Shown here in pieces: positions 56,352 through 64,000 of a DNA stretch of 64,000 nt. The notes under the pieces were generated by a model. It saw only the letters and a program-made list of their open reading frames with translations, made no database searches and was not told the origin of the DNA. Source of the stretch: Ezakiella coagulans (GTDB lineage Bacteria; Bacillota; Clostridia; Tissierellales; Peptoniphilaceae). The number at the start of each line of letters is the position of its first letter. The first letter of the stretch is position 1. Location of the stretch: the NCBI RefSeq assembly GCF_003096635.1, contig NZ_QEKV01000002.1, positions 33,388 to 97,387 of the forward strand, read 5' to 3'. Both the position numbers and the translations under genes were made by a program.

Positions 56352-58070
56352 ATGTTTAAAAACAATTTAGCAAAAGAAAATTTGGCAGTTATGTATTTAA
56401 GATTATCAAAAGAAGATGGCGAAAAAACAGAAAGTAACTCTATATCTAATCAAAGAGAAATTATAAACTCTTATGCAAGAAAAAATCAAATTACAATTGT
56501 CAAAGAGTATGTGGATGATGGGTATTCAGGTGCAAATTTTGATCGTCCCAATTTTAAAGAAATGATAAAGGCTGCCTATGATAGAAAGTTCAATACAATT
56601 ATTGTAAAGGACTTATCAAGATTCGGAAGAGATTATATAGAAGCTGGAAAATATATTCAAAGAATATTTCCGGAAAACGGTATAAGATTTATATCAGTAA
56701 ATGACAATTACGATAGTAAAAGTGCAGATATAAACGATACACACCTTATACTTCCTATAAAAAACTTCATCAATGACAGTTATTGCCGAGATATTTCCAA
56801 TAAGGTAAAAAGCTCTCAAAAGATAAAAAGAGAAAAAGGAGACTTTATCAGTGCTTTTGCACCTTATGGATATAAAAAGTCTGAGGAGAATAAAAACAAG
56901 TTAGTGATTGATAAAGAGATATCAGATATTATCAAAAATATATTTGATATGAAACTCTTGGGATATTCCTCAAAGGCAATTGCAGATGAACTAAATCATT
57001 TAGGAGTTTTAACTCCAAGAAAATATAAAGAAAGTCAAGGATTTAAGTGTAATGGATTTCAAAACACAAAAGGTGGAACCTGGTCAGCAAAGACAGTAAA
57101 TAGAATTATAGAAAATGAAGTATATATTGGAAATACCTTACAAGGAAAGAGTGTTACTTTAAGTTACAAAAATAAAAAGCAGATAGAAAAAGAGAAAGAA
57201 GAATGGATAAGAGTAGAAAATACCCATGAAGCAATTATAAGTAAAGAAGTTTTTACTATTGCAAATACTATGTTAAAAAGAGATTTGAATAATTCTCGTG
57301 GAAAGGACAAAATTGATATTTTTACAGGAATGCTTTTTTGTAAAGAATGTGGAAGTTCTTTGATTAGAAGGACTGTAAAGTATAAAAAAAGAGAAGAGAT
57401 ATTCTATATCTGTTCAAAGTACAACAAGGAAAAATCTTGCACAAGACACAGCATAAAAGAAGAAACCTTGATAAAAGCAGTATCTAAAATAATGAAGTCC
57501 TACATTGAATTTAATGAAAATCTATATTCTAAAGTTCAGCGTATAGATATAAATAAAAATTTGAAAGACAATCAAATTCCTATACTAAAACGAGAAAAAG
57601 CGATGACAGAAGAACTCTTATCTTCTCTATACCTTGACCTAAAAGAAGATGTTATTAGTAAAGAAGAATATCAACTTTTTAGAAAAAACTATACAGAGAA
57701 ATTGACTAAATTAGATGAAAGTATCGAGTATAGATTAAAAAAACAGGAAGATACTAAGGAGAAGATTGATAAAAATAAGAGTTGGATCATCGACATTAAC
57801 AAGTATAAAAATTTATCTGAAATAGATAGATTGTCTGTTGTGATGCTTATTGATAAAATTTTTATTTCTGAAGATAAGACGATAGATGTTAGGTTTAATC
57901 ATACTGAAGAATTGTCTTTACTTGAAGAAATGACAAAAATGGATAAGTCTGACATTAAAGCCAACACTATAAAAAAGAAAAGTATCGATAAAAGCAGGAA
58001 GTCAAAAACTATACCCACTGTTATGAATAAAAGTCTTGTAAGCGCTGAAAGTGAGGTATGCTGTGGCTAG
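56352..58070 (+). CDS. Large serine recombinase 1
   Basis: A 572-residue serine integrase. The N-terminal resolvase domain (about 12-160: YLRLSKEDGEKTESNSISNQ with the nucleophile Ser at LS, and KDLSRFGRD), then the recombinase domain with GGTWSAKTVNRIIENEVYIGN, a zinc ribbon (CKECGSSLIRR, CSKYNKEKSC) and a C-terminal coiled coil. First of three consecutive recombinases, overlapping the second. Such triplets occur in several streptococcal and clostridial elements, where all three may be needed. Confidence 0.93.
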   Translation: MFKNNLAKENLAVMYLRLSKEDGEKTESNSISNQREIINSYARKNQITIVKEYVDDGYSGANFDRPNFKEMIKAAYDRKFNTIIVKDLSRFGRDYIEAGKYIQRIFPENGIRFISVNDNYDSKSADINDTHLILPIKNFINDSYCRDISNKVKSSQKIKREKGDFISAFAPYGYKKSEENKNKLVIDKEISDIIKNIFDMKLLGYSSKAIADELNHLGVLTPRKYKESQGFKCNGFQNTKGGTWSAKTVNRIIENEVYIGNTLQGKSVTLSYKNKKQIEKEKEEWIRVENTHEAIISKEVFTIANTMLKRDLNNSRGKDKIDIFTGMLFCKECGSSLIRRTVKYKKREEIFYICSKYNKEKSCTRHSIKEETLIKAVSKIMKSYIEFNENLYSKVQRIDINKNLKDNQIPILKREKAMTEELLSSLYLDLKEDVISKEEYQLFRKNYTEKLTKLDESIEYRLKKQEDTKEKIDKNKSWIIDINKYKNLSEIDRLSVVMLIDKIFISEDKTIDVRFNHTEELSLLEEMTKMDKSDIKANTIKKKSIDKSRKSKTIPTVMNKSLVSAESEVCCG

Positions 58071-59805
58071 AACAAAAAATAGGCATATATCACAATCAGG
58101 AACAGAAGTTGGAAAAGTGATTGAAAAAATATACATTGCCGGTATTTATGCTAGATTATCACAGGAAAGAAAGGAAGCTTACAGGGATAAAAGTAATTCA
58201 CTTGAAATGCAGGAAGAACTCTGTATAAATGCTGCAAAAGAAAAAGATATAAAGATTTTAAGAGTATACAAGGACTATGAGTATTCTGGAACAAATTTTA
58301 AAAGACCTGCATTTATTGAAATGATGGAAGATATCCGAACAGGTAGGATAAATTGTATCATAGTAAAAGATATGTCAAGGTTTGGTAGAGAGTATTTAGA
58401 AATCGCAAACTATATCGAAAAAGTATTTCCATTTTTGGGAGTTCGATTTATTTCCGTAAATGATAATCTTGATACTAAAGACGGTATAAAATCAGATCAG
58501 AGTTATGAAATAGCAATAAAAAATATCTTCAATGATTTATACGCAAAAGATATTTCAAAGAAAATAAAAGCATCTAAAGAAATAAAAATGAAACAAGGGT
58601 CTTTTATAGGAGCGATGGCTCCGTATGGCTATAAGGTTGATAAAATTGATGGAAAAAGAGTTCTGGTGATGGACGAAAAGGCAGCAGATGTAGTAAGACT
58701 TATCTTTTATATGGCAAGTCAAGGTAAATCCAATATGCAAATAGCAAGAGAATTGACTAAAACATATACGACACCTGATGAATATAAAAGAACAGGTAAA
58801 ATTTTTAAGGATAAAGAAGATACAAAACAATGGGATATTTCTTATATATCAAAAATGCTTTCTGATGAAGTATATATTGGGAATTTGATTCAAAGAGTAT
58901 ACTCAAATAGACATGATCCAAGTAGGAAAAGTAAGTTTCGTGATAAAGAAGAGTGGATTATAACAGAGAACACCCACGAAGGTTTAATAGACAAAACTAC
59001 ATTTGAAAATATCAGAGAGATAAAGGAGAAAAAACAAAACTATCTACCTTACCATTCACTGAAAAACATAATAAAAGACGGAAAAGAAAATGTTGGAGTA
59101 AAAATTCAAAGAGATCATAAAAAAGAAGGAAAGTATGACGACCTCATACAGTGCAGTGTTTGTGGCAGATATTTGAAAAAACAATATGGACCACGAGGAC
59201 TGAAATATCATGATGAGATTTGCTATTGTTATTATTGTAAAGGTGGAGATAGATTAAACTTAGAAAAATCTCATGTAAGAATATACGAAACAGACCTAGA
59301 TAAAATTTTAGTAGATACCTTAAAAAGACTGGTTTCAAGCTTTTATAAAAAGGATAAAAGATTACGACTAAAAATATATTTAGAAAATATAAGTACTGAA
59401 AAGATAAATCAAGTTTCTCTAAAAACAGATGTAAATAATAAAAAGATTGCTTCTCTTAGGATCAATCTACAAGAACAATATGAAAACTATGTTAAAGGAG
59501 AGGTTCTTTTAAGTGATTTTAAAATAGAAAGTAAAAAAATAAATAATCAAATAAAAACCTTAAAAAATGAATTAAAAGTTTTTGCTGAAAGAATAAGAAA
59601 TATAAAAAAGAAAAAAAGAGAAATTATAGAATTTATAGATGTACTATTTTGCTGCTTGGATGCTAAAAGCATAGAAGTTGATAAAGAATTGGTCGATACA
59701 TTAATTAGTCATATAGAAATATCAGAGTATAAGCAGGTTACCATATATTTTAAGTTTAAACTTGATAAAGATGTGGGAAAGCAGTTGGAGGTAGAGCATG
59801 AATAA
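58063..59805 (+). CDS. Large serine recombinase 2
   Basis: A 580-residue serine integrase: resolvase domain with YARLSQERKEAYRDKSNS and KDMSRFGREYLE, recombinase domain with YISKMLSDEVYIGNLIQR, zinc-binding Cys pairs (CSVCGRYLKK, CYCYYCKGGD) and a long coiled coil. GTG 58,063 is preferred, since GTGAGG at 58,051 looks like its ribosome site; a GTG at 58,051 is also in frame. Overlaps both neighbours. Confidence 0.92.
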   Translation: MARTKNRHISQSGTEVGKVIEKIYIAGIYARLSQERKEAYRDKSNSLEMQEELCINAAKEKDIKILRVYKDYEYSGTNFKRPAFIEMMEDIRTGRINCIIVKDMSRFGREYLEIANYIEKVFPFLGVRFISVNDNLDTKDGIKSDQSYEIAIKNIFNDLYAKDISKKIKASKEIKMKQGSFIGAMAPYGYKVDKIDGKRVLVMDEKAADVVRLIFYMASQGKSNMQIARELTKTYTTPDEYKRTGKIFKDKEDTKQWDISYISKMLSDEVYIGNLIQRVYSNRHDPSRKSKFRDKEEWIITENTHEGLIDKTTFENIREIKEKKQNYLPYHSLKNIIKDGKENVGVKIQRDHKKEGKYDDLIQCSVCGRYLKKQYGPRGLKYHDEICYCYYCKGGDRLNLEKSHVRIYETDLDKILVDTLKRLVSSFYKKDKRLRLKIYLENISTEKINQVSLKTDVNNKKIASLRINLQEQYENYVKGEVLLSDFKIESKKINNQIKTLKNELKVFAERIRNIKKKKREIIEFIDVLFCCLDAKSIEVDKELVDTLISHIEISEYKQVTIYFKFKLDKDVGKQLEVEHE

Positions 59806-61318
59806 GATAGCTATATATTTAAGACTTTCTGAAGAAGATTATCACAAAGTGGATGAAAGTGAAAGTATAGCAAATCAAAGAGATTATATAAAAAGCTACA
59901 TTGAAAATGAAACATCTTTAAAAAGTTGTGAAATAGAAGAATATGTAGATGATGGATATTCTGCTACTAATACAAATAGACCTTCCTTTTTAAGGCTTAT
60001 TGAGGATATAAAGAGTGGTAAAGTGGGAACTATAATTGTAAAAGATATGTCTAGGTTTTCAAGAGATTATATTTTGCTTGGGGATTACTTAAGCAATATA
60101 TTACCATTTCTAAAAATACGATTTATTGCTATTAATGACAACTATGATTCTTTAAAAGAACAAGGTAATGGCTTAGATACAGATACACAGTTTAAGACAT
60201 TGTATTATGATTTATTCAGTAAGGAATTATCTGAAAAGGTAAGAGGTTCTATTAGGCAAATTAAATCGCAGGGGAAAAATATAAATTGGGCAGCACCTTT
60301 TGGATATATTAAAGATCCAAAAGATAAACATAGTATCATCATTGATGAAAAAACAGCTTTTATAGTTAAAGAAGCTTTTGATTTATTGCTAAAAGGATAT
60401 TCGTGTATTCAAGTGGCTAATATATTTAATGAAAAAGGTTATATTACACGCTCTGAACGAAAAGAAGAACTGAAACTTTCTGATTATACTGGAAATTTAA
60501 TTACCGGAAGTGAAGTAAAGAAAAGAGTTTGGACAAATGCAGCTATCTCACAGATTACAAGGAACGAACTATATACAGGAGATTATGTATATAATAAATT
60601 CAAAGAAACAAAAATAGGTGGAAGAAAAAGAATTTTACTTCCTGAAGATGAGTGGAAAATACTTCCAAATACCCATGAATCTATTATTTCCAGAGAAGTG
60701 TTTGATAAGGTTAAGAAAATAAAAGAAAAACGAAGTTTTGGGGGATATACAGGAAACAAAAATCGTTCTATTTTTTCTGATAAGATTTTTTGTAAAGAAT
60801 GTGGTAGACATATGAGTTTACGATGTGACAGTAGACAAAAGAAGAATTCTGATAAAATATACAAGTATAAGATTTATTATTGTAATTTATGTAAAGCTGA
60901 GAAAACACCAAACAATATCAAAGAGAAAGATATTATTGAACTTATAAAACCTAAATTAAAAGGTTTTAAGATTCAAAACACATTAAATAAAGAGAAAGTT
61001 ATAGAACACAAGAATGTAAAAGAAGAGATTTTAAAGGAAATATCCATATTAAACAGCAATTTACAAATCATCTATGAAAACTATAAAAAGAAAAATATTT
61101 CGAAAGAGGAGTATCTAAAGGAAAAAACTTTTATCAAAGATAAAAAGATATTATTGGAGAGTAAGTTGGAAGAATTGAAGTCAGAGAAGATTGATTCAAG
61201 GAAAGAAATGGATATTACAGTCTTAGACGAAGAAAGTTTATTGAAGGCTTATTTAGACAATAAAATTGATAAGATAATTGTATCAAGAAGTGGAGAAATA
61301 GAAATTGTAGAAATATAG
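59798..61318 (+). CDS. Large serine recombinase 3
   Basis: A 506-residue serine integrase: resolvase domain (IYLRLSEEDYHKVDESESIANQ, KDMSRFSRDYILLGD), recombinase domain (NAAISQITRNELYTGDYVYNK), zinc pairs (CKECGRHMSLRC, CNLCKAE) and a coiled coil. Shortest of the three. ATG 59,798 follows TTGGAGGTAGAGC and overlaps recombinase 2. No terminator is seen right after it. Confidence 0.93.
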   Translation: MNKIAIYLRLSEEDYHKVDESESIANQRDYIKSYIENETSLKSCEIEEYVDDGYSATNTNRPSFLRLIEDIKSGKVGTIIVKDMSRFSRDYILLGDYLSNILPFLKIRFIAINDNYDSLKEQGNGLDTDTQFKTLYYDLFSKELSEKVRGSIRQIKSQGKNINWAAPFGYIKDPKDKHSIIIDEKTAFIVKEAFDLLLKGYSCIQVANIFNEKGYITRSERKEELKLSDYTGNLITGSEVKKRVWTNAAISQITRNELYTGDYVYNKFKETKIGGRKRILLPEDEWKILPNTHESIISREVFDKVKKIKEKRSFGGYTGNKNRSIFSDKIFCKECGRHMSLRCDSRQKKNSDKIYKYKIYYCNLCKAEKTPNNIKEKDIIELIKPKLKGFKIQNTLNKEKVIEHKNVKEEILKEISILNSNLQIIYENYKKKNISKEEYLKEKTFIKDKKILLESKLEELKSEKIDSRKEMDITVLDEESLLKAYLDNKIDKIIVSRSGEIEIVEI

Positions 61319-61507
61319 ATGGATAGTATTAAAAGTAACTCATAATCTCGCCAACTTTAATTTTAATACGCCAAAATGTAAATAATGACGAGAAAATTTG
61401 CGGAAATAAATAGTACTGTTTACTATGAGTTGATAGGGTAAATATTTAGGAACAAACAAAAAAATGATATAATTATAGTTAAAATGAGATATTGTGAGGT
61501 GATTTTT
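61319..61507. other. Non-coding gap before the KilA-N gene
   Basis: About 190 AT-rich bases without an ORF. AACTCATA (61,336-61,343) and TATGAGTT (61,423-61,430) are an inverted pair 79 bases apart. A TATAAT-like box near 61,469 is a candidate -10 for the KilA-N gene, without a clear -35. Confidence 0.4.
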
Positions 61508-62311
61508 GTGTCTAAAATAAATGTGGAAGGATCAGAAATTAGCATTATTGCCATAGATAATAGAGATTATATTTCTTTAACCGACATGGTTAGAAATGTT
61601 GAAAATGGTGTGGCACTGATAGAAAAATGGCTAAGGAATAAAAATACAATTGAATTTTTAGGAATATGGGAAGAAATGTATAATGCGAATTTTAATTCCA
61701 CCGAATTCGAGGGAATTAAAAATGAAGCAGGTTTTAATCGTTTTATTTTATCGGTTAAACAATGGGTCAATAAGACGAATTCTATCGGAATTATTGCCAA
61801 AGCAGGAAGATATGGTGGAACATATGCACATAAAGACATAGCTTTTGAATTTGCGTCGTGGGTATCACCTTATTTTAAGCTCTATCTTATTAAAGAGTTT
61901 GAGCGCTTAAAAGAAGAAGAACAAAAACAATTAGGTTGGGATATCAAGAGGAATTTAGCTAAGATAAATTACAAAATTCATACAGATGCAATTAAGAATA
62001 ATCTTGTCCCTGAAAAATTATCAAAGGAAAGAATAAACTATATCTATGCAAGTGAAGCAGATATATTAAATGTAGCTTTGTTTGGAATGACAGCAAAAGA
62101 ATGGCGTGAAAGTAATCCGGAGTTAAAAGGAAATATGAGAGACTATGCTGATATATCACAATTAGTGTGTTTATCAAATCTTGAGAACTTAAATGCTGTT
62201 TTTATAAATGAGGGAATGGATGCAACTGAAAGGATAGAAAAATTAAATGCAATTGCTATTGAACAAATGAGGATTCTAACAGAAAGTGAACGTATAAAAA
62301 AGTTAAAATAA
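61508..62311 (+). CDS. KilA-N domain protein
   Basis: A 267-residue protein with an N-terminal KilA-N DNA-binding domain (about 10-130: DYISLTDMVRN, WLRNKNTIEFLGIWE, GRYGGTYAHKDIAFEFASWVSPYFKLYLIKEF), then a helical region ending in lysines. KilA-N proteins are usually phage or plasmid antirepressors or regulators. I start it at GTG 61,508 behind GTGAGGTG; the ATG at 61,484 is also in frame. It is the last gene of the element before the attachment junction and is monocistronic with its own terminator (62,328-62,360). Confidence 0.88.
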   Translation: MSKINVEGSEISIIAIDNRDYISLTDMVRNVENGVALIEKWLRNKNTIEFLGIWEEMYNANFNSTEFEGIKNEAGFNRFILSVKQWVNKTNSIGIIAKAGRYGGTYAHKDIAFEFASWVSPYFKLYLIKEFERLKEEEQKQLGWDIKRNLAKINYKIHTDAIKNNLVPEKLSKERINYIYASEADILNVALFGMTAKEWRESNPELKGNMRDYADISQLVCLSNLENLNAVFINEGMDATERIEKLNAIAIEQMRILTESERIKKLK

Positions 62312-62327
62312 AAGTTTTGTATATAAA

Positions 62328-62360
62328 TTAGGCGATAGAAATATCGTCTAATTTTATGTA
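62328..62360 (+). terminator. Terminator after the KilA-N gene
   Basis: ATTAGGCGATA and TATCGTCTAAT form an 11-bp stem (one G-U type mismatch) with a GAAA tetraloop, followed by TTTTAT. It is the last element feature before the junction. Confidence 0.85.
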
Positions 62361-62390
62361 ACAATTGCTTGACATTGTAGGGAAAGTCGA
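62361..62390. other. Right attachment junction of the outer element
   Basis: ACAAT-TGCTTGAC-ATTGT (about 62,361-62,378) is an inverted repeat abutting TAGGGAAAGTCG. From 62,381 the frame reads GKSTILKIVGGMLE without stop into the ABC ATPase fragment, while the codon before it is a TAG. The junction is therefore within a few bases of 62,378-62,383. Short symmetric sites are typical for serine recombinases. The matching left junction lies outside the window. Confidence 0.65.
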
Positions 62391-62893
62391 CAATTCTTAA
62401 AATTGTCGGAGGAATGCTCGAAACGGATGAAAAATTAAAAATTCACGACACTCTTTCAAGCGGCGATTTTATCAGGAGCGGCAATTGGGCATATTTTCCG
62501 CAGTCGCCGAACACTTTTGACGGCAGAATCGGAGAGCTCTTTAAGATGATAAATCCGAATATTTCGCAAGAAAGAATGTGGAATCTTTTGGAAAAGGTGG
62601 GACTTAAAAACTATTTCGACTCAAAAGACGGTCTCGAAACATATGTAAAAAATTCCGAATCAACTTTTTCGGGCGGCGAGCACAGGAGACTTTGTCTCGC
62701 GCTTTTCCTCGGATATGATGCGGAGGTCATGCTTTTTGACGAGCCGACGGCATCGCTCGACAAGAAGAGTGCCGATTTGATTATAAATATAATTGCGGAT
62801 TTGAGAAAGCATAATAAAACGTGTTTGATTTCAACGCACGACGTCGATTTGAAAAATATCGGCGACGAAGTTATCGATGTTACAAAAAGATAG
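62381..62893 (+). pseudogene. 3' part of a chromosomal ABC exporter ATPase, interrupted
   Basis: About 170 C-terminal residues of an exporter-type ABC ATPase. The fragment opens exactly at the GKST of Walker A (62,381), then shows the Q loop AYFPQSPNTFDGRI, signature FSGGEHRRL, Walker B VMLFDEPTASLD and the STHD switch His. The membrane domain and the first half of Walker A are missing and should lie left of the element. GC content is visibly higher than in the element. Translation could restart at ATG 62,414, but without Walker A the product cannot be an active ATPase. Confidence 0.85.
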
Positions 62894-62894
62894 A

Positions 62895-62924
62895 CAGGGA
62901 AGCGATGCAAGCTTCCTTTTTTAT
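62895..62924 (+). terminator. Terminator after the ABC fragment
   Basis: GGAAGC and GCTTCC pair around GATGCAA, followed by TTTTTT. A second hairpin at 62,933-62,962 (AAACGC...GCGTTT with an inner TATTCA/TGAATA) probably ends the converging peptidase transcript. Confidence 0.75.
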
Positions 62925-62976
62925 TGCAAACAAAAACGCCTATTCAAATGAATAAGCGTTTGTAAAAATCTGTCTA

Positions 62977-64000
62977 TTAGAATTTGCTGTCGTCAACTGA
63001 ATTGAGATATTCCTTGATCGGTCCGACAACTTTTTTAATTGTTCCCGGAACAAACGGGTTTTCGAGTTTTGCAACTTCGAGAAGACCTGTGAAAGGTTTT
63101 TTGCCGCCTGTTTTACATAGTCTCAAATAATCGCTCCAAGCATTTTCGTGGTTTTCTCTGTCTTTTTCCCAGAATTGGAATGCACAAACTTGTGCGAGTG
63201 TGTAGTCGATATAGTAGAACGGACTTCCGAAAATATGTCCTTGTCTCAGCCAGAATCCGCCGTCTTCAAGAACTTTTATGCCGTCGTAGTCTCTGTGTGG
63301 CAAGTATTTCTTTTCGAGTTCACGGAATTTCGCTCTTCTTTCCTTCGGTGAAACTTCAGGATTTTCATAGACGAAGTGTTGGAATTCGTCGATTAAAGCA
63401 CCGTATGGAAGGAAGAGAACTGCACCTTGAAGGTGTTGGAATTTGAATTTATCTTCTTCATTTTCAAAGAAAAGATTCATCCACGGCCATGTTAAAAATT
63501 CCATACTCATTGAGTGGATTTCAGCACTTTCCATTCCCGGCCACAAGTATTCGCTCACTTCGAAGTCACGGCTGTTGTAGACTTGGAATGCGTGTCCTGC
63601 TTCGTGTGTAAGGACTTCGACGTCTCCGGTTGTGCCGTTGAAGTTTGCAAAGATGAACGGACATCTCCATTTTGACAAATATGTGCAGTATCCGCCGCCC
63701 GCTTTGCCCGGCTTTGCATCGAGGTCAAAGAGGTGACGGTCGAGCATGAAATTGAAAAATTCGTCGGTTTCAGGACTTAGTTCAGCGTACATTTTCTTTG
63801 CACGTTCAACACACCATGCTCTGTCGCCGTGCGGTTTTGCGTTTCCGTTTTCGAATTGCAGTCCTTCGTCGTAGAATTTCAAATTGTCGATGCCAATTCT
63901 CTTGGATTGACGTTTTCTAAGCTCAGTTGCGAGAGGAACGACGTCATTGATGATTTGCTTTCTATAGCTTGCAACCTCGTCTTTGCCGTAGTCGACGCGG
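62977..64000 (-). CDS. M3-family oligoendopeptidase, 5' end outside the window
   Basis: At least 340 C-terminal residues of a cytoplasmic zinc oligopeptidase. Reading the minus strand, the frame is open to the edge of the window (RVDYGKDEVASYRKQIINDV, then LKFYDEGLQFENGNAKPHG), so the ATG at 63,882 is not the start. The zinc motif HEAGH is in LTHEAGHAFQVY, with the third ligand Glu in GMESAEIHSMSMEFL, as in M3B (PepF-like) enzymes. It degrades peptides of about 5-20 residues. Chromosomal gene, convergent with the interrupted ABC gene, with GC-richer codon use than the element. Confidence 0.93.
   Translation of the reverse strand, partial: RVDYGKDEVASYRKQIINDVVPLATELRKRQSKRIGIDNLKFYDEGLQFENGNAKPHGDRAWCVERAKKMYAELSPETDEFFNFMLDRHLFDLDAKPGKAGGGYCTYLSKWRCPFIFANFNGTTGDVEVLTHEAGHAFQVYNSRDFEVSEYLWPGMESAEIHSMSMEFLTWPWMNLFFENEEDKFKFQHLQGAVLFLPYGALIDEFQHFVYENPEVSPKERRAKFRELEKKYLPHRDYDGIKVLEDGGFWLRQGHIFGSPFYYIDYTLAQVCAFQFWEKDRENHENAWSDYLRLCKTGGKKPFTGLLEVAKLENPFVPGTIKKVVGPIKEYLNSVDDSKF

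Larger units (their letters stand above)
1..62381. mobile_element. Large composite integrative element (partial, left end outside)
   Basis: Everything left of the junction at about 62,380 behaves as one insert: three serine recombinases beside the junction, relaxase/MobC and a candidate oriT, two cargo gene clusters and a nested Tn916. The host ABC gene resumes exactly at the junction and its first half is not in the window, so the element continues leftward; the visible part is already 62 kb. The transfer channel genes of the outer element are not seen. Whether it is an ICE or only mobilisable cannot be decided here. Confidence 0.7.

Noticed and set aside
61336-61430. Element end right after recombinase 3
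   Set aside because: The AACTCATA/TATGAGTT pair lies far apart with no gene interruption there, whereas a broken host gene marks the junction at about 62,380.
62381-62893. Functional small ABC ATPase of the element
   Set aside because: It lacks the first half of Walker A, begins exactly at the junction, and has the host-like higher GC content; it is an interrupted chromosomal gene.
1-64000. CRISPR array, tRNA or rRNA genes
   Set aside because: I saw no regularly spaced repeats, tRNA cloverleaf or conserved rRNA segments. The CTGAATA strings near 29,169 and 55,773 resemble rRNA spacer sequence but no rRNA gene is adjacent.

Overview
The window is AT-rich, with strong Shine-Dalgarno sites and many TTG/GTG starts. 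It looks like DNA from a low-GC anaerobic Firmicute (Clostridia/Tissierellia type; the genus is not determinable by eye). Almost all of it, from the left edge to about 62,380, appears to be one large integrated mobile element. The resident chromosome shows only at the right end as visibly GC-richer sequence: an ABC-transporter ATPase gene cut inside its Walker A motif (62,381-62,893) and a minus-strand M3-family oligoendopeptidase that runs off the window.

Layout. (1) 1-300: decayed group II intron reverse-transcriptase fragment. (2) 603-10,207: a ribosomal peptide (RiPP) locus with a two-component system, an ABC ATPase and two paralogous ABC-2 permeases, a radical SAM/SPASM maturase, a 65-residue six-cysteine precursor, an ABC exporter and a VanZ-like protein. 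(3) 10,292-10,845: a second copy of the intron remnant, this one with its domain V/VI 3' end. (4) 10,931-13,110: minus-strand MobC and relaxase genes with a candidate oriT. (5) About 13,130-31,150: a complete Tn916 carrying tet(M), nested in the larger element. (6) 31,355-54,833: a siderophore locus with a DtxR regulator, type II thioesterase, phosphopantetheinyl transferase, aryl-acid ligase, two NRPSs, thiazolinyl imide reductase, TetR regulator, ECF-type transporter, a YbtP/YbtQ-like ABC pair and a MATE pump. (7) 55,216-61,318: a sigma-like protein, a structured-looking leader, a 55-residue ORF and three large serine recombinases. (8) 61,508-62,311: a KilA-N protein next to the right attachment junction.

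How it works together. The serine recombinases probably integrate and excise the large element, the relaxase/MobC pair would process its oriT, and Tn916 brings its own transfer system and tetracycline resistance. No type IV secretion genes other than Tn916's are visible, so the rest of the outer element's transfer module, if any, lies left of the window. The NRPS locus follows the yersiniabactin HMWP2 plan (ArCP-Cy-A[embedded domain]-PCP-Cy-PCP) followed by Cy-A-PCP-TE, with no polyketide module. Gene content and order resemble what I recall of the equibactin locus on ICESe2 of Streptococcus equi. It should make an aryl-capped, three-cysteine-derived thiazoline/thiazolidine metal chelator. No salicylate or dihydroxybenzoate synthase is present, the ligase has Lys where aryl-acid ligases normally have Asn, and the terminal thioesterase has a Cys nucleophile, so the product may not be simply known chemistry. 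An inverted repeat overlapping the -35 box and a second one just after the start site of the biosynthetic promoter fit iron control by the adjacent DtxR protein.
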